Notes under the pieces: model-generated
Databases searched by the model: none
Told to the model about the DNA's origin: nothing
What the model saw: the letters and a program-made list of their open reading frames with translations, nothing else
Assembly (NCBI GenBank): GCA_017430535.1
Contig: JAFRMR010000003.1
Location: 62,001 to 126,000, forward strand
Reading direction: 5' to 3'
DNA: 64,000 nucleotides
Source: Clostridia bacterium
GTDB lineage: Bacteria > Bacillota > Clostridia > Oscillospirales > Acutalibacteraceae
Part shown: positions 40,820 to 51,360 of the stretch, one piece after another
Layout of the letters: every line of letters starts with the position of its first letter
How positions within the stretch are numbered: position 1 is the stretch's first letter
Made by a program: the position numbers and the translations under genes

Positions 40820-42388
40820 ATGAAAATAAAAAAACTGTTTAATTTCCCTTGGTTACTTATATCTTTTATTCTCGCAGTATGTGCCGCCTCAATATTCAGG
40901 GCTCTGAGAGAAGTCTGGGTGTTTTATACGCCGAATATGAAATTTTTAGGCGGAGCTCCGGGTTTATTTGTTATACTCATCTGCAACATTGCTTTTATAA
41001 CCGCACTGCTGATTTATAACTCATACAGTAAAACAGAATTACCGGATAATAAACTGCTGAAAACGGTTGTAATTATTTCTTGGGTTATTACAGGTCTGTC
41101 GGTAATTGCTGCGGCAGCAATAGCTGTTTTTAACGGCGCACAGACAAATTCGGTAATGCTCATGTACCTTAAAAGGGATTTAACTGTAATTATTCCTTTT
41201 GTTGCTTTGATTCTGCTTCTTATATCTGTTGGCAAATTAACAGGAAAAGCCCGAATTGCCGTAATATCAGCTGCATTGGCCGCACTTTCCGCAGTACTTA
41301 TCATTAAGGTATTTCCGCTGAAAGATATAAAAATTTCCTCTGACCCCTGTGTAATGGATACAGGCGAGAATTATTCCGTTGTATTTTCAACAAACAGAAC
41401 CGGCACTGCATATATTAAATACAGTTATAACGGTAAAGAGTATAAAATATATGAGCAGGAAAGCGGAAGAAGGATGACCGACAGGCGGATTCATAGTATT
41501 GCAGTGCCCTACGATCATCTGAACAATAATGAATATTCAATAGGCACCACAAGAGTAACAGATGATTACAGCTACGGTAGCCGGCTAGGAAAAACAGCCG
41601 AAAAAGGGCCTTATGAATTCAAAAGATTCACCGGTGAATATCAAAAATATCTTGTAATTTCGGATTGGCATTCTTACCTTAAAAAAGCTTTATCCGCCAT
41701 AGCATATCAGGATAAATATGATGCAGTGATACTATTGGGCGACCCGGCAGCAGGAATGGATTTTGAAGAGGAAGCGGTAAGATATATAGTTGAATTCGGA
41801 GGTGCACTTACAAACGGGAAAATTCCCGTTATTTATGTTAGGGGTAACCACGAAACAAGAGGCAGTTTTGCCGCATATATGCCTGAATACCTGGGCTATA
41901 ACAAATTATACTATACAGTTGACAGAGGCCCGTATTCATTCATAATACTTGACAGCGGCGAGGATAAAGAAGATTCGCACATAGAATACGGCGGGCTTGA
42001 TGATTATGCGGTAAACCGTAATGAAATGGTCGATTGGCTTGAAACCGTATCAGTCTCAAACGAGAAGATTATATGCCTGTGCCATGCTTGGCAGGTAAGC
42101 GAACCGGAAGAGAATCTTTCACTTAAGGCCTGGGATATTCTTAACATACTCGGCGTAGATTTTATGCTGAGTGGTCATACACACGAGTGCAGATTTATTG
42201 ACGGTGCCAACGACAGAGAAAAGGAACAAATCGAAAAATATCCCGATATTCCGGTTTATATCGACGGCGGATACTCAGACGGAAAATATATAGCCTCCGC
42301 AATTTCACTTTCTCCGGATGAGGTGAAATTTGAAGCCTATGATAACAGCGGCAACAAAGTAATGGATAAAACAATACCCTGGGATTAA
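40820..42388 (+). CDS. Membrane-anchored metallophosphoesterase
   Basis: A 522-residue protein with four or five N-terminal spans (residues 10-170), a beta-rich linker (170-270) with PCVMDTGENYSV-like strands, and a calcineurin-type phosphoesterase domain (about 275-500). Seen: SDWH as the first metal motif (usually DxH), LLGDPA for GDxx, RGNHET, the CHAW histidine and GHTHECRF. The LLGDPA lacks the usual Asp/Asn three residues later, so the active site may differ slightly. The domain probably faces outside. Substrates of relatives range from nucleotides to phospholipids; this one is unassigned. Monocistronic, with ribosome site AAGGGGTATTGCT. Confidence 0.85.
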   Translation: MKIKKLFNFPWLLISFILAVCAASIFRALREVWVFYTPNMKFLGGAPGLFVILICNIAFITALLIYNSYSKTELPDNKLLKTVVIISWVITGLSVIAAAAIAVFNGAQTNSVMLMYLKRDLTVIIPFVALILLLISVGKLTGKARIAVISAALAALSAVLIIKVFPLKDIKISSDPCVMDTGENYSVVFSTNRTGTAYIKYSYNGKEYKIYEQESGRRMTDRRIHSIAVPYDHLNNNEYSIGTTRVTDDYSYGSRLGKTAEKGPYEFKRFTGEYQKYLVISDWHSYLKKALSAIAYQDKYDAVILLGDPAAGMDFEEEAVRYIVEFGGALTNGKIPVIYVRGNHETRGSFAAYMPEYLGYNKLYYTVDRGPYSFIILDSGEDKEDSHIEYGGLDDYAVNRNEMVDWLETVSVSNEKIICLCHAWQVSEPEENLSLKAWDILNILGVDFMLSGHTHECRFIDGANDREKEQIEKYPDIPVYIDGGYSDGKYIASAISLSPDEVKFEAYDNSGNKVMDKTIPWD

Positions 42389-42400
42389 TATAATCAGAAA

Positions 42401-42442
42401 CCCCCGTACCGTTTTACTGTTAACGTTACGGGGGTTTTTTAA
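42401..42442. terminator. Terminator between the metallophosphoesterase and YfcC-like genes
   Basis: Stem CCCCCGTA-CG / CG-TACGGGGG (42401-42434) with TTTTTTAATTTTT after it on the plus side; it also closes the converging gene. Confidence 0.85.
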
Positions 42443-42445
42443 TTT

Positions 42446-44092
42446 TTATTTATATCCAATCATCAATGCAAAGTGCATGCATGATATTGCCAGCACAAGC
42501 TCGGTGAGGAACAGTTTCCAAGAAAATTTAAGCCATTTGCCATAGGATACATTTACAAGACCTATAGCGATTATCATTACACCGCTTGTCGGGTAAAGAA
42601 GATTTGTAAACCCGTCTGCCATACAGAATGTAAGCACAACAGAGTTACCGGAAATACCAATAAGGCTTGCAAGCGGAGCAACTATAGGCATAATAAGAAA
42701 GGCCTTTGCAGTTCCTGAGCCGATAAAGAATTCCAGCACCGCAATAAATAAGAAGAGAATAAGTATTGCAGAGTATGGCGACAAGCCTGAAATAAGATCA
42801 TATACCTTATTAAGTAAGGTATGGGTAATCATACCCTTATCAAGAATATAAGTAATAGCGATAATAAAGAGTATAAGGGGAATTGCAGGTGCAATGGTTT
42901 TAACACCCTTTATAAACCCGTTTAAAAGATCTTTACCTCTAAGGCCTGTGAAATATCCTGCTGCAATTCCGCCTGCAGTAAACAGAATTGCCATTGACGG
43001 CATGGAAAGATAACCGTTTAATGAGAACGCAAAATCAATAACTATACATACCAGCACAAAACTGATAAACAGAACAAATGCTCTTGTGGCTTTCTTAAGC
43101 GAAAGGTCATTCAATACTTCCGTTCCTTCGGAAAGCTTGAACTTGGCTCTCATTTTATCATCTGATTCATAACAGATTGATTTCTGAGGGTTCTTTTCAA
43201 TCTTTTTAGCATAAATAACAACAAAAGCTGTAAGTGTGAGATAAACAAGAAGAAATACAAGCAGCCTCAGCCAAAGCCCTGAGAAAATCGGTATATCTGC
43301 AAGTTTCTGAACTGTAACAACATTAAAAGGATTAAATGTGGCAGCGGTAAAGCCAAAAGCAACCGCAACAAGACTGATGCTGATGCCCACCAGGCTGTCC
43401 CACCCAAGAGCAAGGGCAACTGCAACAGCAATAGGAACAAGTGTAACAGATTCCTCAAGTATACCGGCAGTAGAGCTTAATAGCATGCATACGAAAATAA
43501 CAGCACAAAGAAGGAGATATTTTTTCTTTTCAAATTTTTTAATAATAACCGCCATTATGTACCGCAGTACACCGCGGTCATCAAGAATAAAGAATGTGCC
43601 GCCAATAAGAACAATAAAAAGAATTATGGCAATACCGGTTGTAATATTATCCGATGCGAACATAAGAACCGGTGATGCAATAATCTTCCAAACAGGCATC
43701 TTGTAATCAACCTTGTGATAAGTACCGTCAATTACCTTACCGCTTAAATCATCGGCAACCTGCTTTTCAATTCCTTCCGGTTCGGATACTTTGTATATTT
43801 CTGTTCCGTAAGAGGAAATAAGTTTTATATATTCATCAAGATTAACTCTATTACCGCCGTCAACCTTATATTCATTATCCTGTGTATCAAGGGTAACAAT
43901 CATTCCGTCATCAAGAAGATACGTTTTTTCGGGATAAGTATAATACTGGCCTCTGGGAACTATCTGAGTAAGAAAACCGACAAATATAAGAATAACAAAC
44001 AAAACAGCAAATATACCATACAGTGTTTTTTTGTTAAGAGAAAGACCGGATTCGCTGCCGTTTTCAGTTTTTACTATTTCATTTTCGCTCAA
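42446..44092 (-). CDS. YfcC/DcuC-family membrane carrier
   Basis: A 548-residue transporter with about 12 spans. The N terminus has a short charged tail, a first span (28-48) and then a long external loop of about 85 residues (IVPRGQYYTYPEK ...), typical of the YfcC branch of the C4-dicarboxylate/basic amino-acid ion transporter superfamily. Seen also: FFIGSGTAKAFLIMPIVAPLA near the C terminus, a conserved loop with GSGxAK, and TNLLYPTSGV. Relatives are annotated as arginine, ornithine or short peptide carriers, but evidence is thin, so the substrate is open. It starts at TTG 44092 after GGAGGAGATTTT. Confidence 0.82.
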   Translation of the reverse strand: MSENEIVKTENGSESGLSLNKKTLYGIFAVLFVILIFVGFLTQIVPRGQYYTYPEKTYLLDDGMIVTLDTQDNEYKVDGGNRVNLDEYIKLISSYGTEIYKVSEPEGIEKQVADDLSGKVIDGTYHKVDYKMPVWKIIASPVLMFASDNITTGIAIILFIVLIGGTFFILDDRGVLRYIMAVIIKKFEKKKYLLLCAVIFVCMLLSSTAGILEESVTLVPIAVAVALALGWDSLVGISISLVAVAFGFTAATFNPFNVVTVQKLADIPIFSGLWLRLLVFLLVYLTLTAFVVIYAKKIEKNPQKSICYESDDKMRAKFKLSEGTEVLNDLSLKKATRAFVLFISFVLVCIVIDFAFSLNGYLSMPSMAILFTAGGIAAGYFTGLRGKDLLNGFIKGVKTIAPAIPLILFIIAITYILDKGMITHTLLNKVYDLISGLSPYSAILILFLFIAVLEFFIGSGTAKAFLIMPIVAPLASLIGISGNSVVLTFCMADGFTNLLYPTSGVMIIAIGLVNVSYGKWLKFSWKLFLTELVLAISCMHFALMIGYK

Positions 44093-44131
44093 AAAATCTC
44101 CTCCATCCGATGTATATAATATTCTTAAAGT

Positions 44132-44161
44132 ATTATATCATCGAACAGAGGAAAAATGCAA
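44132..44161 (-). promoter_or_regulatory. Promoter of the YfcC-like gene
   Basis: Minus-strand TTGCAT (44156-44161) and TATAAT (44132-44137) with an 18-base spacer, 40 bases before the TTG start, within the short interval after clpB. Confidence 0.65.
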
Positions 44162-44197
44162 GAATATTATACAGTATATATTGAAATAATTGAATAA

Positions 44198-46777
44198 TTA
44201 TTCAATATGCGAACTCAGACCTTCCTGATTTCTTTCAATCACAATTACAGAACCGGGTGAAGGATTATCGGCAACAATACATTTTGCAACCATTGTTTCA
44301 ACCGTGCTCTGAAGGTATCTCTTAAGCGGTCTTGCTCCGTAAACAGGATCAAACCCTTCATCTATAATATAATCCTTTGCTTCTTCGGTTATTCTGAGCC
44401 CAAGCTGTTTGTCTGAAAGCCTTGATCTGAGAGATTCGGCAAGCAAATCAACAATACCGTAGATATTCTCTTTTGTAAGAGGTTTATAGAAAACAATTTC
44501 ATCAATTCTGTTAAGAAATTCAGGCCTGAAAGAGGATTTAAGCAAATTACTTACCATTTCTCTTGCTTCAGGTGATATTTCACCTTCTTTAATTCCTTCA
44601 AGAATTATATCCGAACCTAAATTGGAAGTAAGAATAATAATGGTATTTTTAAAATCTACTGTTCTCCCCTGGCTGTCGGTAATCCGGCCGTCATCAAGAA
44701 CCTGGAGCAGTATATTGAAAACATCGGGATGAGCCTTTTCAATTTCATCAAAAAGAACTACTGAATAAGGCTTTCTTCTGACAGCTTCGGTAAGCTGACC
44801 GCCCTCATCATAACCCACGTATCCCGGAGGAGCGCCTATAAGCCTTGAAACCGAATACTTTTCCATATATTCGCTCATATCAATTCTTATCATATTACGC
44901 TCATCATCAAACAGAGCTTGTGACAATGCTTTTGCAAGCTCTGTTTTGCCTACTCCGGTAGGGCCGAGGAACAGAAATGAACCGATAGGCTTTGACGGAT
45001 CCTTTATGCCCGCCCTTGATCTGAGAATTGCATCGCAGACTTTTTCAACAGCCTCATCCTGACCGATTACTCTCTTATGAAGAATCTCATCAAGGTGAAG
45101 TATTTTTTCTCTTTCGCCTTCCATAAGTTTTGAAACGGGAATACCGGTCCATCGGGACACAATTTTTGAAATTTCCTCTTCAGTAACCTTATCCCTTAGC
45201 AAACTGTCTTCATCCGAGTGCTCTGCGCTTTCAAGTTCATCAATCTGCTTTTGCAGCTGAGGCAGTTTGCCGTATTTCAGCTCGGCAACAGTTTCAAGAT
45301 CATATCTGTTCTGCGCATTTTCAATCTTTGAATTGATACTTTCGATTTCGCTTCTCAATTCTCTGACCTTTTTGATTGATTCTTTTTCGTTTTCCCATTT
45401 TGCTTTCAGTTCATTGAACTTATCACGGGACTCGGCGAGCTCTTTTCTTATTTCGGCTAAATGCTCTTCAGCGACTTTATCCGTTTCCTTTTTTAATGCT
45501 GCTTCCTCTATTTCAAGCTGCATTATTTTGTGAGAAAGCTCATCAAGCTCTGATGGCATTGAATCAATTTCTGTTTTAATTGTAGCGCATGCTTCATCCA
45601 CAAGGTCAATTGCTTTATCGGGAAGAAATCTGTCAGAAATATATCTGTTTGAAAGAGTGGCTGCAGCAATCAATGCAGAATCCTGAATTTTAACGCCGTG
45701 GAATACTTCATATCTTTCTTTAAGGCCTCTCAGGATTGAAATTGTATCCTCAACCGACGGTTCACAGACCAATATCGGCTGAAAACGCCTTTCGAGGGCC
45801 GCATCCTTTTCAATATACTGCCTGTATTCATTAAGTGTAGTTGCGCCGATACAATGAAGTTCGCCTCTTGCAAGCATCGGTTTCAAAATATTGCCTGCAT
45901 CCATAGCTCCGTCTGTTTTGCCTGCGCCGACAATAAGATGAAGCTCATCAATAAACAGAATTATTTTGCCTTCGCTTTTCTGGATCTCGGTAAGTACTGC
46001 TTTAAGCCGTTCCTCAAATTCACCTCTGTATTTAGCTCCGGCTACAAGAGAACCCATATCAAGGGAAAAAACAGTTCTGTCTTTTAGTTTATCGGGAACA
46101 TCGCCTTTTGCAATTCTTATGGCCAGCCCTTCTGCAATTGCAGTTTTACCTACACCGGGTTCACCGATAAGGCAGGGATTGTTCTTCGTTTTCCTTGAAA
46201 GAATACGGATTACATTCCTTATTTCATCATCTCTGCCTATTACAGGATCCAGTTTCTGCTTTTTGGCAAGGTCGGTAAGATCTTTGCCGTACTTGTTAAG
46301 AGAATCATAGGTTTCTTCCGGATTATCGCCGGTAACCCTGTTGTTGCCTCTTATTTTCTTTAAAGCATTAAGAATATTATTTTCATTGATATTATACTCA
46401 CCGAACAATCTTTTGGTGAATATATCAGGTTTTTTTATAAGGCCCAAAAGAAGATGCTCAACAGAAATATATTCATCGCGCATTGCATGTGCGGTTTTTT
46501 CCGCCTCAACCAGAGCAGCAGAAAGAGCTTGCGAAATATAAACATCCCCTCCGCTGATTTTCGGGCTGCCTGAAATTTCGGTTAGAACAGTATTTTTAAT
46601 TGACTGAATATCAACGCCCAATGAATTGAAAAGAGATACAGCTAAGCTGTTTTCAGATTTCAGCAATGCATAAAGCAAGTGTGCCTGCTCAATCTGAGAA
46701 TTTGAATTTTCAATTGCGATGTTATGGGAATCCTGTAATGCTTCAAGACTTTTCTGAGTATATTTTTCGTTATTCAT
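44198..46777 (-). CDS. clpB: ClpB disaggregase chaperone
   Basis: ClpB is the hexameric AAA+ disaggregase that rescues aggregated proteins with DnaK. The 859-residue protein has the N-terminal Clp repeats (1-145), AAA-1 with Walker A GEPGVGKT (205-212) and [14 protein letters not shown], the long coiled-coil middle domain (about 400-520, rich in Glu/Lys), and AAA-2 with [14 protein letters not shown] and [22 protein letters not shown]. It lacks the ClpC-type UVR motif and the ClpP-binding loop. The start is ATG 46777 after GGGGGTGTAATT; a TTG at 46795 overlaps that site. A CIRCE element lies about 90 bases upstream. Confidence 0.97.
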   Translation of the reverse strand: MNNEKYTQKSLEALQDSHNIAIENSNSQIEQAHLLYALLKSENSLAVSLFNSLGVDIQSIKNTVLTEISGSPKISGGDVYISQALSAALVEAEKTAHAMRDEYISVEHLLLGLIKKPDIFTKRLFGEYNINENNILNALKKIRGNNRVTGDNPEETYDSLNKYGKDLTDLAKKQKLDPVIGRDDEIRNVIRILSRKTKNNPCLIGEPGVGKTAIAEGLAIRIAKGDVPDKLKDRTVFSLDMGSLVAGAKYRGEFEERLKAVLTEIQKSEGKIILFIDELHLIVGAGKTDGAMDAGNILKPMLARGELHCIGATTLNEYRQYIEKDAALERRFQPILVCEPSVEDTISILRGLKERYEVFHGVKIQDSALIAAATLSNRYISDRFLPDKAIDLVDEACATIKTEIDSMPSELDELSHKIMQLEIEEAALKKETDKVAEEHLAEIRKELAESRDKFNELKAKWENEKESIKKVRELRSEIESINSKIENAQNRYDLETVAELKYGKLPQLQKQIDELESAEHSDEDSLLRDKVTEEEISKIVSRWTGIPVSKLMEGEREKILHLDEILHKRVIGQDEAVEKVCDAILRSRAGIKDPSKPIGSFLFLGPTGVGKTELAKALSQALFDDERNMIRIDMSEYMEKYSVSRLIGAPPGYVGYDEGGQLTEAVRRKPYSVVLFDEIEKAHPDVFNILLQVLDDGRITDSQGRTVDFKNTIIILTSNLGSDIILEGIKEGEISPEAREMVSNLLKSSFRPEFLNRIDEIVFYKPLTKENIYGIVDLLAESLRSRLSDKQLGLRITEEAKDYIIDEGFDPVYGARPLKRYLQSTVETMVAKCIVADNPSPGSVIVIERNQEGLSSHIE

Positions 46778-46865
46778 AATTACACCCCCATTCAAAATTT
46801 ACAATCCAATTTTAAATCAGAATTATTAAATATATATCTCAATATTATTGCTGATTTGTAAACTT

Positions 46866-46892
46866 TTAGCACTCTGGTTTGTAGAGTGCTAT
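46866..46892. promoter_or_regulatory. CIRCE operator (HrcA) upstream of clpB
   Basis: TTAGCACTC-N9-GAGTGCTAT, matching the CIRCE consensus at 17 of 18 arm positions with the exact nine-base spacer. It lies 89 bases before clpB on one side and 89 bases before the NSS symporter start on the other, so HrcA control of clpB is very likely and an effect on the symporter is possible. Confidence 0.95.
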
Positions 46893-46981
46893 TAATATTC
46901 GATATATATTTCTTAATTGGAAATTATAACCCGTATCTATATGATATAATTCGTTTGCTATTTATTATTGAGGTGATATTC

Positions 46982-48331
46982 TTGGAAAAAAGAAACTCAT
47001 TTTCCGGCAGAATTGGTTTTGTTCTTGCTGCATCAGGCTCAGCTGTAGGGCTTGGCAATTTATGGAGATTCCCCTACCTGGCCGCAAAATACGGCGGCGG
47101 AATATTTCTGTTTGTATATGTTCTGTTGGCCCTTACCATCGGTTTTATTCTTATGATAACCGAAATATCAATCGGACGAAAAACCGGCTTAAGTCCCCTC
47201 GCCGCTTTCGGTGAGCTTAGCAAAAAATGGTCGTGGCTGGGAAAGATTGCCACATTTGTTCCTGTTCTGATTTTCCCTTATTACTGCCTTATTGGCGGAT
47301 GGGTTACTAAATTTACAGTTGCAACACTTACCGAAACACAGGCAACTGCTCAAGATTCTTACTTTTCGGGATATATATCATCCACCGCAGAACCGGTAAT
47401 TTATTTTCTGATTTTTCTTATTTTAACATCATTTATAATCCTGCTCGGTGTAAATAACGGAATTGAAAAAATCAGTAAAATATTGATGCCGCTGCTTTTA
47501 ATTCTTATTGTTGCTATCGCAGTATTTGTAATAACCCGCCCGGGCTCAGGTGAAGGAGTAAAATATTACCTTTTACCTGATTTCAGCAGACTCAGTTTCA
47601 AAACATTTCTTGCCGCACTCGGTCAGATGTTCTACTCCATGAGCCTTGCAATGGGTATTATGATAACTTACGGATCATATTTTTCAAAAGAAGAGTCAAT
47701 TACAAAATCAGCTCATCAGATAGAGATTTTTGATACTCTTGTAGCGTTCCTTGCGGGCCTTGTAATAATTCCGGCCGTATTTCAGTTTTCCGGCGGAGAT
47801 AAAGAAGCGCTGCAATCCGGCCCGTCTCTTATGTTTGTTACTTTGCCAAAAGTATTCAATGCTCTTCCGGCAGGCAAAATTATCGGCACAATGTTTTTCT
47901 TCCTTGTGCTGTTTGCCGCACTAACCAGTTCAATATCGATACTTGAAGCAATAGTATCAGGCATAATTGATTCATTTAATATATCAAGAACTACAGCTAC
48001 TGTTCTTGTTTCAATTTACGGAATTATCGTAGGAGTAATTTGTTCATTCGGTTTTGGTATCTGGAGTGATTTTACCATTATCGGGTTCTCTATTCTTGAT
48101 TTTCTTGACTTTATATCCAACAGCATTTTCCTTCCGTTGGTAGGTATGCTCACATGTATTCTTGTCGGATTCTTCCTGAAGCCGAAATCTATAACAGATG
48201 AGATTGAAATAACAGGTCCTTACGTTATGAAAAAATATTATTCTGTAATGGTTAAATGGATTGTGCCTGTGTTTATTTTCGGAATTCTGGTTTCCGGTAT
48301 TCTTCAAAGTTTCGGTATAATATCAATCTGA
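46982..48331 (+). CDS. Sodium-dependent transporter, NSS/SNF family
   Basis: A 449-residue LeuT-fold symporter that takes up an amino acid or amine with Na+. Seen: the N-terminal family signature ASGSAVGLGNLWRFPYLA (about 16-33), with the unwound span-1 region that binds substrate and sodium, FPYYCLIGGW near 99-108, and span 6 near residues 215-235 (LGQMFYSMSLAMGIMI). About 11 or 12 spans; the bacterial group with 11 spans is common. The start is TTG 46982, eight bases after GAGGTGA. Reading from ATG 46886 would begin inside the CIRCE element, so it is rejected. The substrate is unknown. Confidence 0.92.
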   Translation: MEKRNSFSGRIGFVLAASGSAVGLGNLWRFPYLAAKYGGGIFLFVYVLLALTIGFILMITEISIGRKTGLSPLAAFGELSKKWSWLGKIATFVPVLIFPYYCLIGGWVTKFTVATLTETQATAQDSYFSGYISSTAEPVIYFLIFLILTSFIILLGVNNGIEKISKILMPLLLILIVAIAVFVITRPGSGEGVKYYLLPDFSRLSFKTFLAALGQMFYSMSLAMGIMITYGSYFSKEESITKSAHQIEIFDTLVAFLAGLVIIPAVFQFSGGDKEALQSGPSLMFVTLPKVFNALPAGKIIGTMFFFLVLFAALTSSISILEAIVSGIIDSFNISRTTATVLVSIYGIIVGVICSFGFGIWSDFTIIGFSILDFLDFISNSIFLPLVGMLTCILVGFFLKPKSITDEIEITGPYVMKKYYSVMVKWIVPVFIFGILVSGILQSFGIISI

Positions 48332-48337
48332 AATAAT

Positions 48338-48376
48338 AAAACCTGCGGGATTCAAAATCCTGCAGGTTTTAATTAT
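48338..48376. terminator. Bidirectional terminator between the symporter and lipase genes
   Basis: A 15-bp stem AAAACCTGCGGGATT / AATCCTGCAGGTTTT (48338-48370) with one mismatch and a three-base loop, flanked by A and T runs. Confidence 0.88.
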
Positions 48377-49555
48377 TCAATTAAGTCCTGATATAATCGC
48401 CATCAGATTACTGTACATTGCTCTCGTTTTGCTTTTTGATGCAAGCAGACCGATTGCAGTGCCGTGGTCCCCCTGTTGCACGGGCATTACATTCCAGATG
48501 CCCTTTTCAGGTGATTTATAAGGATTATAATCGATATGGGGTTCGGTAAAGGGATACTTCTGAGAAATTGTATTACATAAAAGATCGTTCGGCCGCCATT
48601 CTTCATCATAAACCTGGCCTGTAATTTCGTTTGTGAATTCTTTTTGCTGTGTCATTATGATTCCAAGCGGAGCAATAACAGGGTTGGATGTGACTATCGG
48701 CCAACGTTTGCCGGTTATTTTATCCTTGAAAGTTGAATCAAAAGAATAGGAAAAATAATAAATATCAGGGCATATTTTAAGGCGTTTATTGAATTCATCC
48801 GTTACCGCAGGCATCATATCATATTCACAGGTATCATCACTGTTTTCAAGAAAATTTCTGACAGCCTCTATATACTTATCAGCATCCTTGCTGCCCGGGG
48901 TATTTGAAAGGCCGAACTGCTCAAGATGAAAATCAACCAATTTGCCGTTAATCGGAGAACGACCCAAAGCTCCGCAATAAAGCGCGCTGATATTAAGCAA
49001 TATTTCAAACAGTTTTGTTTTAGTAACAAATTTATATATTGAAGAGCTGTTATGTGGGGTGCAGATTGTAGTAACGCTGTTTATAAGATACTCCTTACCT
49101 CCGGTGAACAAACCGGAAGCGGAATCTCCTGCCGCTTCAACTTCTTCAGGCCAGCCGTATGTAAGCAAATAAGCAAACAGCCTAACAGTTGTTCCTCCGA
49201 AAGAGTGACCGATAAGGTTTATTTTTTTAATATTACCGGAAGAATCCTTCTCTCCGAAACCGGGTACAAGAGGCGCATCATATTCTCTGCCGAAACGCTT
49301 ATGATTGAATTTACGGCTGTGAAGCACACCGTAATCAACCGTTGTGCCGGTAAGCTGTGCGTAAAGCTCACATACCCTGTCCCAAACACTGGAAACCGGG
49401 CCCACTGAAGCGGAATAGCATTCATATCCTTCGGAATGAAGATATTTGATTAAATCACCGGTGGTGGCTCCCCAGTAAGGAATTAATCCGTTGATACCTT
49501 CATTACCGCCCCATCCGTTCAAACCGTGAACAAAAACATTAGGATAATTATTCAT
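48377..49555 (-). CDS. Triacylglycerol lipase-like alpha/beta hydrolase (family I.5/I.6 type)
   Basis: A 392-residue esterase/lipase. Seen: oxyanion-hole VHGLNGWG (residues 9-16), the zinc-lid region VDYGVLHSRKFNHKRFG (73-89) found in staphylococcal and Geobacillus lipases, the nucleophile Ser118 in GHSFGG, and a C-terminal QQGDHGTA with the likely catalytic His. It has no signal peptide, unlike the secreted relatives, so it is cytoplasmic or exported by another route. The ATG follows AAGGTGACTAT. It begins 24 bases after proS and is likely the last gene of the polymer-locus transcript. An intracellular lipid ester is the probable substrate. Confidence 0.83.
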   Translation of the reverse strand: MNNYPNVFVHGLNGWGGNEGINGLIPYWGATTGDLIKYLHSEGYECYSASVGPVSSVWDRVCELYAQLTGTTVDYGVLHSRKFNHKRFGREYDAPLVPGFGEKDSSGNIKKINLIGHSFGGTTVRLFAYLLTYGWPEEVEAAGDSASGLFTGGKEYLINSVTTICTPHNSSSIYKFVTKTKLFEILLNISALYCGALGRSPINGKLVDFHLEQFGLSNTPGSKDADKYIEAVRNFLENSDDTCEYDMMPAVTDEFNKRLKICPDIYYFSYSFDSTFKDKITGKRWPIVTSNPVIAPLGIIMTQQKEFTNEITGQVYDEEWRPNDLLCNTISQKYPFTEPHIDYNPYKSPEKGIWNVMPVQQGDHGTAIGLLASKSKTRAMYSNLMAIISGLN

Positions 49556-49579
49556 ATAGTCACCTTAATACAATATGCA

Positions 49580-51304
49580 TCATTTGCACTCGTTAAGTTT
49601 TTCTTCAATCGTTTTCTTAATAAAATCAACAACCTGATCAACAGAAATTTTAGTGTTCAAGGTTTTGTCTCTTGACGTGATTTCACAAATTCCATCTTTC
49701 ATGTTTCTGGGGCTCACAATAACCCTGAGAGGAGCTCCGATTAAATCGGCATCCGAGAACATAAATCCGGGCCTTATATTTCTGTCATCATAAATGACTT
49801 CAATTTTTTCGGCATTCATATCTTCGTACAGTCTGTCACTCAACGCTTTGCATTCCTCATCATCTGCCCTCAGACAGCAGAGCTCAACCTGCCACGGAGC
49901 AATGCTCATGGGCCATATAGGACCGTACTCATCGTGATGAGCTTCACAAACGGAAGCAGCAAGCCTGCCGACACCTATACCGTAACATCCCATTATTGGG
50001 TACTGAAGTTCGCCTTCGCTGTCAAGATACTGCATGCCCATAGATTTTGTATATTTTGTACCAAGCTGGAAAATATTGCCGACTTCAATTCCTCTTGAAA
50101 CACTTATGGTATGTTTTCCGCATTTGGGGCAAATTCCGCCCTCTTTTATTTTGGCAACGTCAACATATTCAACTTCGCCGATATCTCTCGAGATTTTAAG
50201 GCCTTTATAATGATACTCCGGTTTGTTTGCCCCGCAGGAAAGGTTATGTGTGTTTTTAAGAGATGAATCAAACACCACAGTAAACTTTTCTCTGTCTAGC
50301 CTGTAAGGACCCGTAAATCCTGCATAAAGGCCGCAGCTATCGGTTACCTCGCCGGGATGTATTTCTTCTCCCAGATAATTTGTAAGCTTGGTTTCATTAA
50401 CATCAAGATCGCCCCTGATGAAAACAACAACATATTCATCGGTAAGGTTTTTCTGATAAATAACGGCTTTACAGCTCTCTTCAAGCGGTGTATTCAAATA
50501 ATTGCAGATATCTTCTATTGTATGGATACCGGGAGTATGAACCAGCTCAAGAGGTCTGTCTTCTCCGGTGCAGTCATTTTCTATAATCGACTCAGCAGCC
50601 TCAACATTCGCTCTGTAATCACATTCATTACAGATTGCAATTGAATCCTCGCCTATTGCGGTAAGCAGCATATATTCGTGAGAAACGCTTCCGCCCATCA
50701 TACCGGAATCAGATTTAACCGTAATTACTTCGGGAATACCGCAGCGGGCAAAAATCCTGTTGTATGCCTCATAACATACATCATAATATCTTTCCAAATC
50801 CTCCTGTGAGGTATGGAAAGAATATGCGTCTTTCATAGTAAACTCTCTAACTCTGATAAGACCTGCTCTAGGCCTGCCCTCATCACGGAATTTGGTCTGT
50901 ATCTGATAAATCATAAACGGATATTTTGTATATGAATTAGCATACTCCCTTACAAGATGAACAGCAGCTTCCTCATGAGTCATACCGAGCACCATAGGTG
51001 TTCCGTTTCTGTCTTCAAAACGGGCCATTTCACTGCCTATGCTTTCATATCTGCCGCTTTCGGACCAGAGGGATGCAGGCATAACAACAGGAAACTGAAC
51101 TTCCTGCCCGTCAATGGCATCCATTTCCTCGCGGATGATATTTTCTATTTTCCTTGTAACCCTGCGAAGAGGCATATAAGATGAGTAAATGCCGTTGGCA
51201 ACGCCTTTCATATATCCGCCTCTAATCATAAGAGCGTGGCTGTCAACAACACAGTCAGAGGGTTTTTCTTTAAACCTCTCGCCGGCAAGTTTATCAACTT
51301 TCAT
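49580..51304 (-). CDS. proS: Prolyl-tRNA synthetase, bacterial type with editing domain
   Basis: ProS charges tRNA-Pro. The 574-residue protein is the long bacterial type: class II motif 1 region (VQFPVVMPASLW), motif 2 (TKFRDEGRPRAGLIRVREF, split over about 135-153), an inserted editing domain (about 225-385, with VVFIRGDLDVNETK), motif 3 (GIGVGRL near 440) and the anticodon-binding domain. The start is ATG 51304, nine bases after GGGAG; ATG 51313 touches the ribosome site. No T-box leader was seen. The 56-base gap from the large polymerase gene has no terminator, so this housekeeping gene may share its transcript. Confidence 0.96.
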   Translation of the reverse strand: MKVDKLAGERFKEKPSDCVVDSHALMIRGGYMKGVANGIYSSYMPLRRVTRKIENIIREEMDAIDGQEVQFPVVMPASLWSESGRYESIGSEMARFEDRNGTPMVLGMTHEEAAVHLVREYANSYTKYPFMIYQIQTKFRDEGRPRAGLIRVREFTMKDAYSFHTSQEDLERYYDVCYEAYNRIFARCGIPEVITVKSDSGMMGGSVSHEYMLLTAIGEDSIAICNECDYRANVEAAESIIENDCTGEDRPLELVHTPGIHTIEDICNYLNTPLEESCKAVIYQKNLTDEYVVVFIRGDLDVNETKLTNYLGEEIHPGEVTDSCGLYAGFTGPYRLDREKFTVVFDSSLKNTHNLSCGANKPEYHYKGLKISRDIGEVEYVDVAKIKEGGICPKCGKHTISVSRGIEVGNIFQLGTKYTKSMGMQYLDSEGELQYPIMGCYGIGVGRLAASVCEAHHDEYGPIWPMSIAPWQVELCCLRADDEECKALSDRLYEDMNAEKIEVIYDDRNIRPGFMFSDADLIGAPLRVIVSPRNMKDGICEITSRDKTLNTKISVDQVVDFIKKTIEEKLNECK

Positions 51305-51360
51305 TTTCAACATCTCCCGGATAAATAAATGTTAATAGTAAGAATAAATAATGAAGACTT

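Noticed and set aside
51305-51360. Possible T-box leader before proS
   Set aside because: Only 56 bases, no AGGGTGGNACCGCG-type T-box sequence and no terminator.
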